This document shows, in pieces, positions 27,362 to 35,243 of a stretch of DNA of 64,000 bases. Source of the DNA: Facklamia languida CCUG 37842 (GTDB lineage Bacteria > Bacillota > Bacilli > Lactobacillales > Aerococcaceae); assembly GCF_000245795.1 (NCBI RefSeq), contig NZ_JH601133.1:1423405-1487404 (forward strand), given 5' to 3'. Position 1 is the first letter of the stretch; each line of letters opens with the position of its first letter. A program made the translations under genes and the position numbers. The notes beneath the pieces are model-generated. The model searched no databases and was not told the origin of the DNA. It saw nothing but the letters and a program-made list of their open reading frames with translations.

Positions 27362-28627
27362 ATGAAAGGGAGTAACAAATTTACCTATCGGGAATTTTAT
27401 CTTTTAGGTCTGGCTTTTATTGTCTTTGGCTTGGTAATGAGTCCCATCCAGGAAGTGGGGCAGGGGCTGGTGGCGATTATGCAGTCCCCGAGCAACTTGC
27501 TGTCGGATTATTTTGTCATTGGGGGCATGGGCGTAAGCTTCGTCAATGTTGGGTTGATGATATTATTGTCAGTGGTCTGGGCGGTTTGGGCTAAAGCCAA
27601 GCTGAATGGAGCACTGATGGCGGCCATCTTGATGGTGGCAGGCTTTAGTTTCTTTGGTAAGAATCTCTTTAATTCGATTCCCTTGATGGTTGGGGCTTCT
27701 CTCTATTGCCACCACCGCCAGATCCACTTGTCTGATTACATGCATATTGTCTGTTTTGTGACGGGGATTAGTCCGATTGTGAGTTTGCTGTCCTTCGGAA
27801 TGGGATATCCAGTTGGTCTGGGCCTCCTACTCGGGATCTCAGCAGGGCTCCTGATTGGCTATATCATCATTCCAATGGCTAGCAGCCTGTCCAAAGTTCA
27901 CGGAGGCTATTCTCTCTACAATGTGGGCTTTGCCTTGGGGATTATTGCCATTACGGTCGCAGGGATCCTCCGGGTCTTTGGTCAAGAGATTCCTATTAAC
28001 GACTTAGCCTATCAGGCTGACGATACCTACCCTACCTTCTTCTTGGCTATACTGTCCTTGGTTCTAGCTGTTTATGGCCTTATAAAAAACAAGGGACTCA
28101 AGGGTTACCATCGCATTTACCAGCTAAGTGGCAAGGGGACGGAGGACTTTACAGTCAAGGCCAATAAGTACTTGGTGATGTTCAATGTGGGCGCTCTGGG
28201 TCTGGTCTCGATCCTCTTTGTTAAGTTATGCGGTGGTACGATTAATGGACCTATCTCAGGTGGGATCTTATCAGTCATGGGCTTTGGATGTTATGGTAAG
28301 CATCCTAAGAATGTGCTCCCAATTATGATTGGGGTTCATTTTTCTGGCTTAATCAACAAGTATGATCCATCGGGGACCCCTAACCTCCTCACAGTGCTCC
28401 TAGCGACGACCATTGCCCCGATTGCGGGGGAATTTGGCCTATTGGCCGGTATCTTTGCTGGATTTATCCATAAGGCAGTGGCGACGAATATCGGCTTGAG
28501 TCATGGGGGAATTAGCTTATACAACCACGGTTTGGCTGGAGGCCTGGTGGCGGCGACCCTGGTTCCGCTCTTTGATCACTTCTTGGGGCATTCTTCCTTG
28601 AAATTTTGGAAGAGACTGTCAGACTAA
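27362..28627 (+). CDS. DUF1576 integral membrane protein
   Basis: 421 residues with about 12 hydrophobic helices and glycine-rich motifs repeated in the two halves (SFFGKNLFNSIPLMVGASLY in the first, MGFGCYGKHPKNVLPIMIGV in the second). That indicates an internal duplication of the membrane unit, with HGGYSLYNVG and HGGISLYNHGLAGG as another repeated pair. The protein matches DUF1576, a family of unknown function with transporter-like layout. ATG 27362 follows AAGGAGG; ATG 27347 overlaps that site. Confidence 0.82.
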   Translation: MKGSNKFTYREFYLLGLAFIVFGLVMSPIQEVGQGLVAIMQSPSNLLSDYFVIGGMGVSFVNVGLMILLSVVWAVWAKAKLNGALMAAILMVAGFSFFGKNLFNSIPLMVGASLYCHHRQIHLSDYMHIVCFVTGISPIVSLLSFGMGYPVGLGLLLGISAGLLIGYIIIPMASSLSKVHGGYSLYNVGFALGIIAITVAGILRVFGQEIPINDLAYQADDTYPTFFLAILSLVLAVYGLIKNKGLKGYHRIYQLSGKGTEDFTVKANKYLVMFNVGALGLVSILFVKLCGGTINGPISGGILSVMGFGCYGKHPKNVLPIMIGVHFSGLINKYDPSGTPNLLTVLLATTIAPIAGEFGLLAGIFAGFIHKAVATNIGLSHGGISLYNHGLAGGLVAATLVPLFDHFLGHSSLKFWKRLSD

Positions 28628-28690
28628 GGCTATCCATGCGTGCTCGTGATGAAACGCTAGCGGATCCTAATCAAACAAATTAAAAACACA

Positions 28691-28836
28691 AAAGCACCGA
28701 ATGTTTAATCGTTGGGTCGCTTAGAAAAAACTTATTTTCTAAGCGACTTCCACTGGGCAATGCCGACCTAGTGAACTGTAAAGCCGGATGGCTCCGTCAC
28801 TCGATCGGCTTCCCTTGATTAAATATTCGGTGCTTT
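28691..28836. repeat. Three-way-junction palindrome, divergent variant, between convergent genes
   Basis: Outer stem AAAGCACCGAATGTTTAATC (28691-28710) with GATTAAATATTCGGTGCTTT (28817-28836). Arm one is a perfect 13-bp hairpin, GTCGCTTAGAAAA with TTTTCTAAGCGAC (28716-28747). Arm two is an interrupted hairpin from GCCGA to TCGGC, and contains CACTGGGCAATGCC, close to the CACTAGGCAATGCC of the main family. The layout is the same as the 173-base repeat but most of the sequence is different. It may terminate both flanking genes. Confidence 0.75.
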
Positions 28837-28957
28837 GTCTTGCTTGATGGTCAGGTGGGGATTACAATGATTTCTTTCAATAACGCTTATTAATCTGGCG
28901 ATTCATTGATGGGCTGGTTTCTTATCTTGATAGATGATTCTAGCTAGCAAGAAGGGA

Positions 28958-30385
28958 TCACTCTTGGATCCATTGGCGGTTGTCCCGTCTTAAGAGGTCA
29001 TCGGCCGCTTGTGGGCCTTGGGATTGGGCCGGATAAGGGTAGAGGGGTGTCGCTTCCTGCTGCCAGAGCTGGTGAATCTGGTCAATGAATTGCCAAGCAT
29101 AATCAACTTCGAGGAAGTGGGCAAAGTTATTGAGATCGCCCTGGAAGCAATCATAGAGGAGTTTCTCATAGTCTTTAGGAAGCCGCTTAGCCAAGCGGGA
29201 GTCAACCTGGTAGCTGAGCGGTAAGTCCTTAAACTCACGTCTCTGGGTGGAATCCATTTGGTTGAGTCTGAGCCGGATCTTAGGATCGGGTGCCAGCTCA
29301 AATTGTAAATAATTGGCTGGCAGATCAGGATCTGGTGACTGGAAGATAATTTTGATATCGGTCTTCTTGTCCTTGAGCGCCTTGCCAGACCGCAGATAGA
29401 TGGGAACATTCTGCCATTCAGGTAGGTCAATAAAGACTTTTACTGCCATAAAGGTTTCAACCTGTGAATCTGGAGCGACCCCGTCTTCTTGTAAGTATCC
29501 CTTTTCCTTACCATTGACACTCGGACCATATTGGCCACGGACCAGATCTTGACTGCCATTTGCTAAGCGTAAGTTCTTGAGAATCTGAATTTTAGCCTGG
29601 CGAATGGCTTGGGCAGACAGGGTGTCCGGTTCGTCTAAGGTTAAGAGGGTGACCAGTTGCAAGGCGTGGTTTTGGATCATGTCACGGCTAACGCCACTGG
29701 TTTCGTAATAGGCACCACGGCCTTCTACCCCTAGACTTTCATTCAAGCTAATTTGGATATGATCAATCATCTCCCGCTGCCAGAGGGCTTTAAGAATCGG
29801 ATTGTGGAAGCGGATGGGGAGAATTTGGTTGACGATGCTCTTGCCTAGATAATGGTCAATCCGGTAGATCTGTTCTTCCTCAAAGGACCTTTCCAGTTGG
29901 TGTTGAAGCTTTCGAGCACTTTCTTGGTCATAGCCAAAGGGCTTCTCAATGATTAACCGGTTATAACCGGACTCTGAGAGGAGGGCCTGTTCTTTTAAGT
30001 GGTGGGTGATCGTCGCAAAGAGGGTTGGAGCCAGCGAAATATAAAAGACCCGGTTGCCTTGGCTGTGATAAGTGGCTTCTAATTGACTGATCAGGGATTT
30101 GAGGGCTGCATAGTCCTGGACGGATTCGATATCCGCTTGCAGATAGTAGAAATGGGTGAGAAATTCTTCCAAGAGCTTCTCGGATGGATCACAGGGTTGA
30201 ATACTGTGCCGGACTACATCACGAAAATGGTCTTGGCTCCAGTCCCGTCGTCCGGTTCCAATCAAGGCAAATTCATTGGATAATAAATTCTTGGCATAAA
30301 GCTGGTAGAGGGCTGGATAGAGCTTACGGGAAGCTAGGTCGCCAGTTGCTCCAAATAAAGTCATGATTAAGTGGTTTTGTCTCAT
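28958..30385 (-). CDS. zwf: Glucose-6-phosphate 1-dehydrogenase
   Basis: First step of the oxidative pentose phosphate pathway, producing NADPH. The 475-residue enzyme has the nucleotide-binding FGATGDLASRKLYPALY at 11-27, EKPFGYD, and the active-site RIDHYLGKSIVNQI. Length is normal. The start ATG 30385 follows GGGGACCACC. The partner enzyme gnd is 15 kb away at 44986, on the other strand. Confidence 0.97.
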   Translation of the reverse strand: MRQNHLIMTLFGATGDLASRKLYPALYQLYAKNLLSNEFALIGTGRRDWSQDHFRDVVRHSIQPCDPSEKLLEEFLTHFYYLQADIESVQDYAALKSLISQLEATYHSQGNRVFYISLAPTLFATITHHLKEQALLSESGYNRLIIEKPFGYDQESARKLQHQLERSFEEEQIYRIDHYLGKSIVNQILPIRFHNPILKALWQREMIDHIQISLNESLGVEGRGAYYETSGVSRDMIQNHALQLVTLLTLDEPDTLSAQAIRQAKIQILKNLRLANGSQDLVRGQYGPSVNGKEKGYLQEDGVAPDSQVETFMAVKVFIDLPEWQNVPIYLRSGKALKDKKTDIKIIFQSPDPDLPANYLQFELAPDPKIRLRLNQMDSTQRREFKDLPLSYQVDSRLAKRLPKDYEKLLYDCFQGDLNNFAHFLEVDYAWQFIDQIHQLWQQEATPLYPYPAQSQGPQAADDLLRRDNRQWIQE

Positions 30386-30525
30386 GGTGGTCCCCCTCTA
30401 TTTTTAACAGCCTTCATTATAGCGAATTGCCCTTAGTGATTCAACCGGATCCCTGACCCAATGGCTGACCTATGGTATACTATAACCAATCATTCTAGCT
30501 CAAGTATCTGAATAAGGAGACCTAT

Positions 30526-31869
30526 ATGAAATTTACCGAATTAAAATTGAAACCCTTCCTCAATAAATCCTTGGACCAAATGGGCTTTAAACAATTAACT
30601 GCTGTGCAAGAAGAGGTGATTCCACTTGCCCTTAAGGGTGAGAGCCTGATCGTTCAGTCGCAGACCGGTTCGGGCAAGACCCATGCTTTTTTGCTGCCCA
30701 TTCTTCAAGCGCTAGATCCGAATAAGGACCAAGTTCAAGCAGTGATTACCGCTCCGAGTCGGGAATTAGCAACCCAGCTTTACCAAGTAGCGAGTCAACT
30801 ATTAAGTGCAGAACCTGACCGTTTTCGGATCGGTCATTATATCGGTGGCACTGACAAAAAGCGCCAGATTGACAAAATCAACCATCAACAACCGCAGCTT
30901 GTCATTGGGACACCGGGTCGGATCTTTGACCTGATGCAAGAGAATGCCCTCTGGGTCCAAACAGCTGAATATCTCGTCATTGATGAAGCGGATATGACAA
31001 TGGATCTTGGCTTTCTCTCGATCGTCGATGAGATTGCGGCTCGAATGCCTAAAGAATTGCAGATGATGGTCTTTTCAGCGACTATTCCACAGCAATTATC
31101 AATCTTTTTGAAGAAGTATATGGACCAGCCCGAGCAGATTACTATGGAAGCCCAAGAGGTCTTAGTCGACCAAGTGGATAACTTCTTAATTAACACCAAG
31201 GGTAAGGACCGTAAGGAATTGGTCTATCAATTATTGACTCTGGGTCATCCCTTTCTAGCCATGGTCTTTTGTAATACCCGTCTTTATGCGGATGAAGTTT
31301 CCGAATATCTTAAAGCTAAGGGGCTTAAGGTGGCGACCCTGCACGGAGGGATTGAGCCGAGAGAGCGCAAGCGGTTGATGAAGCAAATTCGAAATCTGGA
31401 TTATCAATATGTGGTGGCTTCTGACCTGGCTGCACGGGGGATTGATATTCCAGGTATCTCCTTAATTATTAATACCGAATTGCCACAGGACCTGGAATTC
31501 TTCGTTCACCGGGTCGGACGGACTGCCCGTAACCAACTGGCCGGAACAGCTTACACCTTGATGACCCCTGATGATGACCAAGCCATTGAACAGTTGGAGA
31601 AAAAAGGGGTTGAATTTACGGAAGTCGCGATCATTGATGGAGAGATCAAAGCGATCGACCAGCGCTACCGCCGAACGCGTCGCAAGGACACCAAGAAGGA
31701 AAGCGAAGATCCTAAAGTCCAAGCCATGATCAACCGCCACAAGAAGGCCAAGGTTAAGCCTGGCTATAAACGGAAATTAAATTGGCAGATTAAGGCCCAC
31801 CGCCAGTCCCAAGCAAAACGGCAGAACAAATTAGCCAAGCGACAGCAGAGGCGCGGCAAGTCTTCCTAA
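30526..31869 (+). CDS. cshB: DEAD-box RNA helicase (CshB-like)
   Basis: 447-residue ATP-dependent RNA helicase. It carries motif I QSQTGSGKTH near 45-54, motif II as VIDEADMTMD, motif III FSATI, and motif VI HRVGRTAR. A lysine- and arginine-rich C-terminal tail of about 60 residues should bind RNA. Length and the basic tail resemble CshB of Bacillus, a cold-adaptation and ribosome-biogenesis helicase. It is divergent from zwf, with AAGGAGACC before ATG 30526. Confidence 0.88.
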   Translation: MKFTELKLKPFLNKSLDQMGFKQLTAVQEEVIPLALKGESLIVQSQTGSGKTHAFLLPILQALDPNKDQVQAVITAPSRELATQLYQVASQLLSAEPDRFRIGHYIGGTDKKRQIDKINHQQPQLVIGTPGRIFDLMQENALWVQTAEYLVIDEADMTMDLGFLSIVDEIAARMPKELQMMVFSATIPQQLSIFLKKYMDQPEQITMEAQEVLVDQVDNFLINTKGKDRKELVYQLLTLGHPFLAMVFCNTRLYADEVSEYLKAKGLKVATLHGGIEPRERKRLMKQIRNLDYQYVVASDLAARGIDIPGISLIINTELPQDLEFFVHRVGRTARNQLAGTAYTLMTPDDDQAIEQLEKKGVEFTEVAIIDGEIKAIDQRYRRTRRKDTKKESEDPKVQAMINRHKKAKVKPGYKRKLNWQIKAHRQSQAKRQNKLAKRQQRRGKSS

Positions 31870-31973
31870 TGGACGGAACGCACCCAAAAACATTTAAATT
31901 TACACTTCTATCCAGCCAGAAAAGGTATATAATAGGGTAAAATAATCTACAAAAGAAGAAGGAGTGACCTAGA

Positions 31974-33443
31974 ATGGGATGTACAACCCTGTTAGTCGGT
32001 AAGGATGCAAGTTATGATGGTTCGACCATTGTGACCCGGAGTGAAGATTCGCCCTCTGGGATCTTTACAGCTAAGCACTTTATTGTGGTGAAGCCGGAAG
32101 ACCAACCCCGTCAGTACAAGTCTGTTATCACGGAATGTGAGATTGACCTACCGGACAATCCACTGCGCTATACCTGTCTACCGGATGCGGATCGGTCGAA
32201 AGGAATCTGGGGAGCTGCAGGGATTAATGAATTAAATGTTGCCATGACAGCGACCGAGACCCTGTCCACCAATGCCCGGGTTCAAGGAGCAGATCCCTTG
32301 CTAGCGGGAACCAAGGAAGGAAAAGGGATCGGGGAAGAAGATTTTGTTACCCTGGTCTTGCCTTATATTCGGTCCGCTCGCCAAGGGGTTGAACGCTTGG
32401 GGCAACTATTGGAAACCTATGGGACTTATGAGGCCAATGGGATTGCCTTCCAGGATGTGGATGAGATTTGGTGGTTAGAAACAATTGGGGGCCATCATTG
32501 GATGGCGCGCCGGGTGCCTGATAATGCCTATGTGGTCATGCCTAACCAATTAGGGATTGATCAGTTTGATTTTGAAGATGCAGCAGGTGACCAGAAGAAC
32601 TTTATGTGTTCTAAGGATCTCAAAGAATGGAGCCAACGCTACCACATGAATTTGGGGCGGGAAGGGGAAACTTTCAATCCCCGCTTGGCCTTTGGGTCCA
32701 GAATGGATGCCGACCATGTTTATAATACACCGCGGGCATGGATGATGTTGCGCTATTTCAATCCACGTACTTACAGTTGGGACGGTCCAGAAGCTGAATT
32801 TAGGCCAGAGGATGATGACCTCCCATGGTGCTTGGAACCCGAAACAAAGATCAGCATTGAAGCGATTAAATGGGTCCTTTCAAGTCACTATCAAGGCACT
32901 CCTTATGATTGTTATGGCAAGTATGGTGATCCCGCAGAGCGCGGCAAGTATCGCCCAATTGGGATTAGTCGCCAGAATGTGACGGCTTATACCCAGATTC
33001 GTCCCTATCTTCCGGAAGCCATCCGTTCCATTCAATGGCTATCCTTCGGGTCTAACCCTTTTAATGCTATCGTACCATTTTATACCAATGTGAATCAGAC
33101 ACCTGCCTACCTGGCTGAGCCAGCAAGGCAAGTCACGACGGAGAGCTTTTATTGGGCCAACCGCTTGATTGCGGCTATCTGTGATACACACTTCTACAAA
33201 ACAGACAAGTTTGTCGGACGGTATCAAAATGCAGTTGTTAACAAGGGACATTATCTGATTAACCAAACAGATCAGCGCTATCTTGACAAGCAAGAAGAGG
33301 ACCAACCCGTTCAAGCCATGCTAGAAGAAGCCAACCAAGCCATGGCAGACTATGTACAAGAAGCGACGAATGAGCTACTTGACAAAGTCCTCTATGTAGC
33401 CAGCTGTGAAATGAAGAATGGCTACGCCTTGAGTGATAATTAA
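31974..33443 (+). CDS. pepD: C69-family dipeptidase
   Basis: 489-residue N-terminal-nucleophile dipeptidase of family C69, typical of lactic acid bacteria. The N-terminus MGCTTLLVGKDASYDGS places the nucleophile at Cys3, exposed after removal of a short N-terminal segment. The family blocks SEDSPSG and WETIGGHHW-like (here WWLETIGGHHWMARRVPD) follow. It probably supports peptide nutrition in the cytosol. The start follows AAGGAGTGACC. It is transcribed alone; only a weak hairpin near 33451-33479 follows. Confidence 0.93.
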   Translation: MGCTTLLVGKDASYDGSTIVTRSEDSPSGIFTAKHFIVVKPEDQPRQYKSVITECEIDLPDNPLRYTCLPDADRSKGIWGAAGINELNVAMTATETLSTNARVQGADPLLAGTKEGKGIGEEDFVTLVLPYIRSARQGVERLGQLLETYGTYEANGIAFQDVDEIWWLETIGGHHWMARRVPDNAYVVMPNQLGIDQFDFEDAAGDQKNFMCSKDLKEWSQRYHMNLGREGETFNPRLAFGSRMDADHVYNTPRAWMMLRYFNPRTYSWDGPEAEFRPEDDDLPWCLEPETKISIEAIKWVLSSHYQGTPYDCYGKYGDPAERGKYRPIGISRQNVTAYTQIRPYLPEAIRSIQWLSFGSNPFNAIVPFYTNVNQTPAYLAEPARQVTTESFYWANRLIAAICDTHFYKTDKFVGRYQNAVVNKGHYLINQTDQRYLDKQEEDQPVQAMLEEANQAMADYVQEATNELLDKVLYVASCEMKNGYALSDN

Positions 33444-33511
33444 GACACTCTAGACGGGTCGGAGGCCCCTCGTCTTTAAAAACCATGACCCAAGCAGGAG
33501 GCAGAAGCCGA

Positions 33512-33898
33512 GTGAAGAGAAGAATAACTAAATTAGATCGAAAGTATAAATGGCTGGTGAGAGGATTTTTTGTGTCGCTCTTGATGATCTGGGCAGTGAG
33601 TTTTGGCTGGTCCCATTATCAAAATTTGACCCATTACCAGGAGAGACAGTCTCAGGCCATGATCCGTTTGGCCAATGTCTATGGCTACCAGGGGGAGGAG
33701 GACCCGGTGAAGAGTCTGGACTATCTGGATCAACTGGGTCTTGACGACTTGCCCTATAATATCCGGTCCAAATATTGGCAGGGCTATAACGCCCTAAGAA
33801 TCTCCCCTGTAAAGGAAGGCCTGATCCGATTTGGTCTTTGGGCACTCGCCTTTGCCCTGATCTATGGGACCTTTGACTTTTTCCTCCACCGATCTTAA
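33512..33898 (+). CDS. Small two-helix membrane protein, unknown
   Basis: I do not recognise a family. From GTG 33512 (10 bases after GCAGGAGG) the product is 128 residues: a basic start, membrane helix one (about 14-34), an extracytoplasmic loop of about 65 residues rich in Tyr, Gln and acidic residues, and helix two (about 103-123). ATG 33485 would add nine residues but overlaps the ribosome site. It lies between pepD and a bidirectional terminator. Confidence 0.6.
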   Translation: MKRRITKLDRKYKWLVRGFFVSLLMIWAVSFGWSHYQNLTHYQERQSQAMIRLANVYGYQGEEDPVKSLDYLDQLGLDDLPYNIRSKYWQGYNALRISPVKEGLIRFGLWALAFALIYGTFDFFLHRS

Positions 33899-33924
33899 TT
33901 TGTCTACAGGATCAATCGACAATC

Positions 33925-33968
33925 AAAAAGCCCTAAGCGATTCCTCATCAGGATGTGCTTAGGGCTTT
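33925..33968. terminator. Bidirectional terminator between convergent genes
   Basis: AAAAAGCCCTAAGC pairs with GCTTAGGGCTTT around an 18-base loop. A and T runs on both sides let it serve the plus-strand small membrane protein and the minus-strand DUF1189 gene. Confidence 0.88.
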
Positions 33969-33973
33969 ATTCA

Positions 33974-34861
33974 TTATTTGGAAGAAGAGCGATCAGAAGG
34001 ATCCTGGTCTTCCTGCTGGTCTAAGTATTCTACGAATCCATCCAGGTCCTCGATCATATCTTGGATGAACCGGGTATGGTTCTTAATGGCTTGGTAGACA
34101 ATGAAGAGGACCAATAAGAGATAGAGATAGTAATTGATCCGGACGGCTGGTAGGATCAGGTTCATCAATTGTACGCCCATAAAGGGGGTAAAGCCCGCAA
34201 TGGTTGCCAGTTTCAATCGTGAAGAGAAGGGCAACCGGACACTTAAGCGGAAGTTCAAGATCGCAATCAGGATCCCCGCTAGGACCATTAGATACCAGTA
34301 GACGAAGAAGGACAGGACAAAGGAGGTTAAAAAGACGGTTAGATTGATCAAGAAGCTTTCTTGCGGCAGGTAATTGAGTAGTTTGACCAGGGTCTGACTG
34401 TCCGGAAGATAGGCAGGGTCTAGATCAACCACTTGTGGATTGGTCAAGGAATAAAAGAGCACCTGGTCCTTGGTCAAGAGGAGGTTGGTAAGGGAATGGT
34501 TAGAGACCTTGTCTGCCTTGCTCTTTGCCAGGGCAATCCCTTCCTGATCGGAAAGATTGACGAGTTGGTCGTCAATAATGAGCTGGAAATAATCGGAATG
34601 GTAGTAGAGGGCCTTGGCCTGGTCGCTTAGGACTAGTTGTTGGTCAATCCGTTTAAATTCTGGGACATGTTGGGCTGCGTTTTCAAGATTAGACTGAAAG
34701 TCATGAATGACGGGTTGAAGTTGAATGGTTTGGTTGAGTGCCATAAAAAGAATGGGAATGAGACTCAACCGTAGAATGGGCCGCCATCTTAAATTAATCG
34801 CTTGTACATAGACGCGCGAATTTTGGATGCCGTATTTTAAAATTAAGAAAATTTTCTTCAA
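33974..34861 (-). CDS. DUF1189 family membrane protein
   Basis: 295 residues: an N-terminal helix (about 28-45), a large extracytoplasmic segment (about 46-180), then four helices (about 185-280). The fold outline and phrases such as LRWRPILRLSLIPILF match DUF1189, a family sometimes annotated as maltodextrin-utilisation YvdJ although its role is unproven. The start is TTG 34861 with AAAGGAAGAA upstream. The neighbour upstream is the YfhO gene on the same strand, 382 bases away. Confidence 0.78.
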   Translation of the reverse strand: MKKIFLILKYGIQNSRVYVQAINLRWRPILRLSLIPILFMALNQTIQLQPVIHDFQSNLENAAQHVPEFKRIDQQLVLSDQAKALYYHSDYFQLIIDDQLVNLSDQEGIALAKSKADKVSNHSLTNLLLTKDQVLFYSLTNPQVVDLDPAYLPDSQTLVKLLNYLPQESFLINLTVFLTSFVLSFFVYWYLMVLAGILIAILNFRLSVRLPFSSRLKLATIAGFTPFMGVQLMNLILPAVRINYYLYLLLVLFIVYQAIKNHTRFIQDMIEDLDGFVEYLDQQEDQDPSDRSSSK

Positions 34862-35243
34862 GTTATTCTTCCTTTGATATATGTTCTGGGGGTCTAATGG
34901 TATTAATCTTAGCTAAATCAAGCCTTTAATTCAAGTTTATTTTTGAAAGGGAGCTATCTAGCTTAAACGGTCACGACCCTGTCTGGCTATCGGATCATTC
35001 ACAATTATTCAGAAGGTCTCAATCGGTTTCATATCAATCCAATGCATCCTGACCCAGACCAGTCTCAAAAAATTAACGATTATGATCGTCTGCAATTCTA
35101 ACAAAGCTTGCGCGCTAGCAGCTGATCGGTAACAAATACTTTCTAGCTTTTTCAATGCCCTTGTTGAATCTACAAATAAAGAGGCGACAGGTACAGCCTT
35201 TTAATATCGTACCTTTTATTAGGTAAAACCATCAAATAGTGGG
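34862..35243. other. Intergenic region, nothing recognised
   Basis: 382 bases between two minus-strand membrane-protein genes. It should contain the promoter of the DUF1189 gene and the end of the YfhO transcript. I see no gene, strong hairpin or copy of the palindromic repeat. Confidence 0.5.
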
